A DNA stretch of 64,000 nt from positions 7,611,143-7,675,142 of the forward strand of contig CM055094.1 of assembly GCA_029204225.1 (NCBI GenBank), in the 5' to 3' direction. Both the position numbers and the translations under genes were made by a program. Every line of letters starts with the position of its first letter. The first letter of the stretch is position 1. The stretch is from Diphasiastrum complanatum (Eukaryota > Streptophyta > Lycopodiopsida > Lycopodiales > Lycopodiaceae). Shown piece after piece: positions 56,058 through 64,000 of the stretch. The notes beneath the pieces are model-generated. The model did no database searches and was not told where the DNA came from. It worked only from the letters and a program-made list of their open reading frames with translations.

Positions 56058-56914
56058 TGATCAATCTCGAAGGATTTGCGAACTTTGTCTTGCAGTCAAC
56101 TCGAAAGATTCACGAAAGATTTGCAAAATATTTTCTTGTAGAAGCTCGTGGCTTTCTTGTTGAAGCTCGAAAGATTCACGAACAGAATCTTGTCGTGAAA
56201 TATTTTGTTTCTTGTTCAAACCTTAGATCTCGCGAAATTGTCACGAACAATTCACGAAATCTTTTGGACCATCCTTCAAGCTCACCTGTCGCGAACAGTT
56301 CACAAAATATTCCAGATTTCTTCTTCATGCTCAAAGTTGTCGTCTATCGCGAACAATTCGCGAAAGATGAAAATGTCGTGAAGAGACAAGTGTCGTGAAC
56401 AATTCGTGAAATATGAAGCTGAGACGAAGAGATAGATTGTCGTGAATAATTCGCAAACATAATTTATTCGACCCTGGAAACAGAGCGTCTATTTGAATAT
56501 CAACCATCATAAATGGTTAGATATATACTATTACAACATTGAAAGGCCAAAAAATCTGTAAATAAAAGGCCAAAAGACCCGTCTTGTAGCAATATAAATA
56601 CATGTGCACTACTCGTTGTAACTCACTCAATCAGAGACACAACAACGAGATAAGACAACAAGAGATATATGTTGATAAATCAGATTCAGAGTTATAAAAA
56701 TTCATTTTTGATCAATAGTTTCTTATTGTCTAAATTGTCTTAACTTGTCTCTTACTTCTGCATATTATTTTTGCATGCATATTCAATCAGAGCTAATACT
56801 GTTCTATTAGTACATAGATCATACACAGTCCCAATTGAAGACACTAATATTAGTTTGATTTATTCAAACTTTCATCGTGTTCTTAGTGAAAGAATAATTA
56901 CTATTTTTCCTACA
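56058..56914 (+). repeat. 5' LTR of element B
   Basis: 857 bp, aligned with 60255-61098. The first 400 bp carry many TTCGCGAA, TTCACGAA and TTCGTGAA words, often as CGCGAACAATTCGCGAA. TATA box at 56593-56600. Confidence 0.93.
56593..56600 (+). promoter_or_regulatory. TATA box in 5' LTR of element B
   Basis: TATAAATA in GCAATATAAATACATGT, kept at the same position of the 3' LTR. Confidence 0.75.
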
Positions 56915-56915
56915 G

Positions 56916-56927
56916 TGGTATCAGAGC
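56916..56927 (+). other. Primer-binding site of element B
   Basis: TGGTATCAGAGC, one base after the LTR. A second copy of GTGGTATCAGAGCATA lies 36 bp downstream, so the site is duplicated. Confidence 0.9.
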
Positions 56928-57066
56928 ATACCAAAATTAAATCTGATATAGTGGTATCAGAGCATATAGAATCAAAGTTGATACAGTAGTATTTTCACAT
57001 CCCTCTCAGCATTCTTCATACATCCATCACCAAGCTGCTATTTGGAGTGATTCAGAAAATTAGAAG

Positions 57067-60000
57067 ATGTCATCTATCATCAATATTCAAGCTAAGATCA
57101 CTACAATCTTGGATCCAGAAGGCTCAAATTACTTGATTTGAAAATTAAAGATTTCACTCTTGTTGAAGGGCGAAGGTCTATGGCAATGGGTAGAACCAAT
57201 AGAGGAGAAGCCAGTAGCTACTCCTGGCTAAGAACTTTGCAAATGGAGTTTAAAAAATGACAAAGCTATAGCAATTATTGCGTCTTCAGTGCATGATAAT
57301 ATAATGCTAGATCTTACATCAATTTCGAATGCAAAAGATTTATGGGAAGAATTGCAAACCAAGAATGAGACTCGATCTTGTAATCAAATCATGTTCTTGG
57401 AAGACCAATTAACTTACCTGCACGTGGGTGATGGAACTGGTGTATTATGGGTGGACACGAATCAGGGTGACAAGAAACTGGAGGAAGCTCTCTATGTCCC
57501 TATTCTTGACAAAGATCTTCTATCCGAGCTAAGATAGTCGATACAAGCATGTCAGTAACCTTCACAAAGAATTCTTGTAAACTGTTCGAGGAAGATTTTG
57601 ATAACCTAGTTGCTAAAGACAACAGAGAAGAAAATTTATATCACCTGAACATTCGAACTAGAATCGAACAAGCCAATCAAACTCAGGAATCAACAGATAT
57701 ACTATGGCACAAGAGGCTATGTCACATGAACATGGAAGCCTTGTACCAAGCCAACAAAAGTCAGAGAATTCAAGGAGTCGAAATCAAAAGTAGAGATATT
57801 CGAACTACTTGTGAATCTTGTCTTAAAGGCAAGATGACTAGAATACCTTTCAATAAGGATATTTATAAAGCAACAAAGGTACTTGAAATTGTGCATTCAG
57901 ATATTTGTGGACCAGTCGTTGGGTGATGCAAAGTACTTCATTATGTTTATTGATGATTTCAGCAAATTAGTTGTAGGATACTTTATACGTACTAAATCTG
58001 AAGCTTTCAAGAAATTCGTTGAGAATACGAATTGGGCTGAGAATCAGACAGACAATAAGTTGAAGCAGATTCGTGGAGGTGAGTACATTTCCAATGAATT
58101 CAAGGCTTATTGTACTGATTGAGGTATTATGCACACGAAGACTACATCTTACACGCCTCAGCACAATGGAATAGCTGAACAAAGGAATCGTACACTTATA
58201 GAAGCTGCAAGGTGTATGATGGCTCATGCGAAAGCACCAAAACAGTTGTGGACAGAAGAAGTGGCTACATCAAATTATCTTTAGAATTGTATTATGAAAT
58301 CTTGAATACTGGATAAAACTCCTCATGAGATATGGTAGAAGATGAAGCCAAATCTAGCACATGTTCAAACATTAGGATGCACAGTGTATATGCACATACT
58401 AGATAAGTTGAGAAAGAAACTCGATGAAAAGACAGAACAAGGTTTTCTGGTAGGATTTGAGTTACATTTGTCATATTATCGTGTCTATGTACCCGAAACT
58501 GGCAAGATAAAAGTTGTTCAAGATGTCAAATTTGATGAGTCGAAATACATAGCCAAAAGTGATCTAGTCGGCTATGAAATTCTCAAAAACTATTATGAGC
58601 TACCAACAACAATAGAAGTAAAACAAGTAGAAGATGAAAGAGAATTACCAGATTTAGAAAGAGGTCAAGATCGAGTACCTGACAGACTCGAATCGCCAGC
58701 TCGAATTCCAGCGAAAAAGCTCGAATCAGAATTGAACTCGAAACCTGCAAAATCGAACTTCAAACCATCTGTGAGAAGATCTGACAGACAACAAAAATCT
58801 CCAGAAAGATACAGTGAGGATATTTTTAATATAGCCATCGAATTTTGTGGATTCTCTGACGAACCTCAAGCATTAGAGAAAGTTGTTGATGGACCAGATA
58901 AAGATCGTTGGATTCATGCAATGGAGGACGAGATGTCATCCATGTATAAGAACAATGTATGGACACTTGCACCTATACCTGATGGCAGAAAACCAGTCAA
59001 GTGCAAGTGGATCTACAAGATCAAAACAAGTCCTGATGGAGAAAACATCAGATACAAAGCAAGGTTAGTTGCTTAAGGATTTTCATAGAAGTATGGGATC
59101 GACTACACTGATACTTTCTCACCAGTAGTCAAACATACATCAATTTGCTTGTTATTCACGTATGCAGTGGCTCATGATCTAAAAATCCATATTGTGGATG
59201 AGAAAACTGCTTTCCTGCATGCAGAATTGGAAGAGGACTTATTCATGGACCAACCACTTGGTTTTGTAAGCCAAGAATATCCATAATACGGATGTCACAT
59301 GAATAAAAGCATTTATGGTCTGAAACAAGTAGCGACGAAGCACTACGTTCCTTAGGCTTCAAACTTCTATTTGCTGAATCAAATGTCTATATCAAGCATG
59401 TCCAAAATGAAATAATCATTCTAGCTGTCTATGTTGATGACACACTTATTTTATCAAGAAGAGATAAGTTAATTTTAGATGTCAAAAGAGATATTTGAGA
59501 TATTTGAGATAGCTGACCTAGGAGAAGCTAAAATCTATTTAGGCTTGCAGATCATGAGAGACTTTGAAGGTGGTAAGTTGTATCTTCACCAACTAAAGTA
59601 CACTCAAAAGATCATTGAAGACTTCAACATGCTTTAATGCAAAGGTGTGCATACTCCCATGATACTTGGAACAATACTGAGCAAGATAGATTGTCCGCAG
59701 ACTCTCAAAGAAGAGGAATGAATGGCCAAAACACCCTATCATAGGCTGATTGGATCATTGTTATATCTGGCAGACAACACCAGACTCGATATAGCATTTG
59801 CACAGGCTGAGCCAATATAATCAGAACCCAAGGTTGTTGCATTGGAAGTTGGCAAAGAGAGTACTACAATATCTCCAGGAAACGAAAGACTATGGACTGT
59901 GTTATTCGAAGAAAGCTGGATTTCACATCGAATCTTACAGTAACGCAAGCTGGGCATCCATGAAAGATGATAGCAAAAGTATTTCAAGATGATGTACTCT

Positions 60001-60254
60001 GGCATCTGGCGCAGCCATACTCTGGATAAGTAAGAAGCAAACATCAGTAGCTCAATCTTCCCGCAAAGCAAAATATGTAGCAGCGGCCAAGATGGCAAAT
60101 GAGCTAATCTGGATCAAACAGATGTTGGAAGGATTTGATGAATCTATTTTTGAACCTTATATCCTGTTAATGGATAACACTTCAGCAATCTATCTTACAA
60201 AAGATCATGTATTTCACTCAAAAACAAAGCACATAGCTATCAAATATCATTCCG
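57067..60254 (+). pseudogene. gag-pol of copia element B (broken, internally deleted)
   Basis: Gag begins at 57067 (MSSIINIQAKITTILD). A TGA at 57139 replaces the conserved Trp and a TAA follows at 57229. At about 57415 gag (LEDQLTYL) passes directly into the region after the protease (GVLWVDTNQGDKKLEEALYV), so the zinc knuckles and protease site are missing. Integrase has HSDI, but QIRGGEYISN lacks the second catalytic Asp; the TPQHNG Glu motif is present as GIAEQRNRT. RT starts at about 58880 (RWIHAMEDEMSSMYKNN) with stops at two Gln positions (AQGFSQKYG), and YVDD is near 59430. RNase H ends at TKHIAIKYH where the 3' LTR begins. Confidence 0.9.
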
Positions 60255-61098
60255 TGATCAACCTCGAAGGATTCGCGAACTTTGTCTTGTAGTCAACTCG
60301 AAAGATTTGTGAAAGATTTGCAAAACATGTTCTTGTAGAAGCTCGTGGCGTTCTTGTTGAAGCTCAAAAGATTCACGAACAAAATCTTGTCATGAAATAT
60401 TTTGTTTCTTGCTCAAACCTCAGATGTCGCAAAATTGTTGCAAACAAATCGCAAAATCTTTTGGACTATTCTTCAAGCTCACCTGTCGCAAACAGTTTGC
60501 GAAATATTCTAGATTTCTTCTTCATGCTCAAAGTTGTCATCTGTCGCGAACAATTTACGAAAGATGAAAATGTCGTGAAGAGACAAGTGTCGCAAACAAT
60601 TTGCGAAACACAAAGCTGAGATGAAGAGATAGACTCTCGAACAGAACTTATTCGACCCTGGAAACAGAGCGTCTATTTGAATATCAACCGTCATAAACGG
60701 TTAGATATATATTGTTACAGCATTGAAAGGCCAAAAAACCTGTAAATAAAAGGCCAAAAGAAATGTCCTATAGCAATATAAATACATGTACACTACTCGT
60801 TGTAACTCACTCAATCAGAGACACAACAACGAGATAAGACAACAAGAGATGTATGTTGATAAATCAGATTCAGAGTTATAAAAATTCATTTTTGATCAAT
60901 AGTTTCTTATTGTCTAAATTGTCTGAAGTTGTCTCTTACTTCCGCATATAATTTTCGCACACAAATTCAATTCGAGCTAATACTGTTCTATTAGTACATA
61001 GATTAGATACAGTCCCGATTGAAGACACTGATATTAGTTTGATTTATTCAAACTTTTATCGTGTTCTCTGTGGAAGAATAATTACTAATTTTCCTACA
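60255..61098 (+). repeat. 3' LTR of element B
   Basis: 844 bp, aligned with the 5' LTR; many of the differences are C/T or G/A, and several TTCGTGAA words of the 5' copy read TTTGCGAA here. No polypurine tract precedes it. Confidence 0.93.
60777..60784 (+). promoter_or_regulatory. TATA box in 3' LTR of element B
   Basis: TATAAATA, same context as in the 5' LTR. Confidence 0.7.
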
Positions 61099-64000
61099 TT
61101 GAAGAGACCCAAAATTTTCTCCATGCAATTTTTTTGTGATTGTTCCTTGTTTTTGAATTCTTCTATGGAGATTAATATCATCCTATTTTGTGAATACCAT
61201 GTTTTTTAGCAACAATTTACCCTTCTTAATTCAAGACTCTCTCCTTTGGTTGCTTTTCAAGGTCATTCTTTTATGAGATATATGCAACATGAGAAACCAA
61301 AAAGTTTTCATCTATGATAACCTCATGATTCTAGCTTTTGACAACATAAAATGTGCTTATGCTTGATATTGTTTTTTAGACAAAAATAATTTTCAATAGC
61401 TACATTGCAAGGTGTGTGATTTTACTTTTAGGAAAAGAATTTTCCTTCAAAGGTAGGTTTCAACATTTACCTAGTCATTCATAGCTAAAGGTGGCCTCTA
61501 TAGATATGCATCTTACTTGTTGGCTACACTATGAATATTCTTTGTAACATTTATGATGTGTAATATCCTTGATCTTTGTATTTGTAGCTCCATATTGTGA
61601 TCTCTTTGGAATAATTTAAATGAGAGGCATCCCGTTAGCTATACCATCCTCATTCACTAATATCACATCAATCTTGTTAATCCCCTTCTTTTATTTTATT
61701 GTAATCATCCTCCTATCATTTACTTGTCTATGTTTGTTTGCCATCTATGATGTTGCTAAGTTGCTTCCCAACAATTCCCATTAATGCATATACTTTCACT
61801 AAGCTAATTTGAATATTAATATTTTTAAATAATCAAAACCTTGCTATATGTTGGTCCTTATAATGAGAATTTCATACTAAAATTCTAAAGTGATGAGTTT
61901 ATAGCTGGCATTAATTTTGCACTATGATAAGTTATTGTCATAAAAAGAAGTAATTATGACCTTTTGAGATTAACATGCAATTATTAAGATTCCATGAAGT
62001 CTTTCACAAATTATGGCATCAATAAACTTACAAATTTCCAATTTGATGCCTCATTCATAAATCTCAATAAAACTTTTAAAATATCCATGAAATAAAAAAA
62101 TTAACTTGAAATGATGTGAAGCTATACTAATTTGTATGGCAATAGAAATCTTACAAATACACACTTTTATTTTCCTTCATCATGAATATCTTTTATATGC
62201 TTGTATGTGAGGATAAAAACTAGACATTTTGTATTTATAAAGGTGAATGGCTTTGGCTTCAAAAAATTTGATACAACAAAATGCTTTTTGTCACATGGGT
62301 TAAAATAAATATTATCTACCTTCAGAACTTCAAGATAGAACTAACAACTTTCTCATACACATGTTAATTACGGTAGCTTAAACACATGGAGAAGAGTTAT
62401 AAGCGATACAAAGTATGTGATCTTTTCTACTTAAATATATCAAAAGAAAATAAGACATGAACACTGCAAATAGCTAACAAACTAGCTCAGTAGAAAGCAT
62501 GGTTGTGTTTGCACTTTTTATAGTTGGTGATAGCATGTAAACCTTCCACAAACTTTTTAAGTTGGTAGCTGACATGACATAGTAGGTGCCATGCATTGGA
62601 ATTAAAGAGAAAATAGAAAAAGCAAAAGTGAGCATTTTACTATATGAATTTTAGATCCTACAAAAGTAAGGATCTATGCTTTAGTTGATAAGCGACATTA
62701 TTTCTACAAGCAATTACCACACTTTTTTTAAACTACAACTTCTTGACAATTATGTGCTTTATGCATTGGATTTTTTAATCACCAAAACATTGACTTGCCA
62801 TAATGTTTCTACCACACACTATTTGATATTGACCTAACATTCATTCATTCTAGACTCAAGTCAATGATAAAAACTTTTGTGAAGGAAGTAAATCTATATA
62901 AAATTCAACTATGTTTACTAGCAAGTCCCGACCAATTTGGTTGAATGTCATTTCAATATTAAAGTTTATTTTCTTAAAAGCTACTAGCTTCTAGAATGTA
63001 CAAGTGCATTTTTCTTTCTCTAAAGGGCACATATTGCTCCACTTTGAGTTTAAACCGCACACTGTGATGCTAGACATGGACAACTCTATTAGGTAACAAA
63101 CTAATATTGGAAGAAGACAAGTCTAAGGTGTTATCGTATAATATGTGACTAATGAGCATGAGTATGTAGATCTTATTTCATGGTCAATAGCACTTTTGAT
63201 ACCTTTGAGAAACTAATATAGTTGTTGCTTCCTTTGGTAAGTGTAAGTTTACTTTCTTTATGGGAGTCAATTGCAAAATCATAACAAGATGTTACAAGAA
63301 CTCAAAACATATTATGTATTATACAATATAATAAGTAGAAGCTTTTAGAGGTTAGCTACTCCACAAACTACTCCCACAATACCTTTTATTAATTGATTTA
63401 TATGTGATTTTGTAATATAGATCAGTATATTTGTCATTGAAATTTTTTTTCCCTTCATTTTAATTTCTTTATACTAGAAAATTTTGAAAACTAGTTCCAA
63501 GGATTTGAGTTTATTAGTTTATGATTGAACCAATGCTTGTTGACCCTAGTGCATAATAATCACTCTCATAAGTCAAATGACCATTCTCATTGTTGAGATA
63601 ATCATATTGCCTCATAGAGACACTCAATTTAGAAAAGTTGAAAAGTTCTTCCATTTTGGTGCGTATAATTTCTAGAACTACATGAATAGGCTCTCTTTCA
63701 AACATTCAATTACCGATATTGTGGGCTTAGTCCATCCTAGCAAATAGATATTTCAGCATGACATCAACATTTTTTTGCAGTTTTAGAAAATCTGAATATA
63801 TTCATGATACTTAGAAGTTTGCAAAAAAATTGTAACACTTTTGCTCATTATTTTAGAAATGAGGTCTTTCCATAATAGAATAGTTGATAAGGAAATCCTT
63901 TCCTCCCCTTGAGGTCAAGAATCTGACCCCAGCACACTACACACATGAGAATATACATGAGAAATCATATATTTGGAGACAACACAATAGCTATCAACAT
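61099..64000. other. AT-rich sequence, no recognised gene
   Basis: 2.9 kb with no supported gene. A minus-strand frame at 63705-63514 (EPIHVVLEIIRTKMEELFNF) recalls the linker after the MULE transposase domain, where a Pro-Ile and an IR motif occur, but the match is too short to call. Confidence 0.4.

Larger units (their letters stand above)
56058..61098 (+). mobile_element. Ty1/copia retrotransposon B with both LTRs
   Basis: Two long direct repeats (56058-56914 and 60255-61098) flank gag to RNase H sequence in copia order. The LTRs begin TGATCAA and end TTTTCCTACA. The internal region is only about 3340 bp because of deletions in gag/protease and at the RNase H end. No matching 5-bp target duplication is visible (ATTCG before, TTGAA after), which suggests that the present ends were formed by recombination. 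Confidence 0.92.

Noticed and set aside
56058-56460. CRISPR-like or satellite repeat array
   Set aside because: The palindromic words lie in an LTR, are unevenly spaced, and the genome is a plant nuclear one.
63514-63705. MULE transposase fragment
   Set aside because: One short motif-like stretch (EPIHVVLEIIRTK) without neighbours is not enough.

Overview
This is plant nuclear DNA from a repeat-rich genome. One host gene is recognisable: a six-exon CNX2/MOCS1A-type GTP 3',8-cyclase (molybdenum cofactor synthesis) on the minus strand, from 31321 down to 21525, with GT-AG introns and an Arg-rich, mitochondrial-looking N-terminus. Nearly everything else is transposable elements: many decayed Ty1/copia copies with the usual initiator-tRNA-Met type primer-binding site, a Ty3/gypsy gag-protease remnant, a hAT/DUF659 transposase remnant and pieces of two LINE-type reverse transcriptases. 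I see no tRNA, rRNA or CRISPR. The species cannot be named from the sequence; a land plant is certain from the gene structure and element families.

Layout. 1-5502: copia element A (+), cut by the window start. 5503-9557: copia element C (-), joined at its 3' side to another copia fragment. 9558-12954: an array of TGACTCGCC motifs, then a gypsy gag-protease remnant. 12955-18795: LTR P, a tandem duplication, a truncated copia 5' end (L), a hAT transposase remnant and LTR M. 18796-21524: nothing recognised. 21525-31321: the CNX2 gene. 31925-34009: a LINE remnant (-) and an LTR fragment. 36108-53560: a nest of elements. 53845-55120: the 3' end of copia element K (-). 55945-61098: copia element B (+) with both LTRs. 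61099-64000: AT-rich, nothing recognised.

The nest can be read layer by layer. A LINE-type reverse transcriptase is in two parts (36108-36669 and 53330-53560, both +). Between them lies copia G (-). G is interrupted in its integrase by copia I/H. I/H carries two insertions: copia E/F inside its 5' LTR (target duplication GCTAT) and copia D inside its gag (target duplication TTAAC). A later inversion of about 3.76 kb (42617-46377) flipped the middle of the stack, so that E/F, I/H and D each now lie partly on the plus and partly on the minus strand. Reversing this one inversion makes all three collinear.

The most unusual content is in element D. Its gag and protease are followed not by integrase and reverse transcriptase but by about 1.8 kb of unrecognised sequence with an uninterrupted 445-codon frame. 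A diverged block of that frame also occurs in element C, 35 kb away. This looks like sequence captured or carried by a copia lineage. The copia copies also show stop codons and protease active-site changes that fit C-to-T decay, and their LTRs carry family-specific arrays of short, often palindromic motifs.
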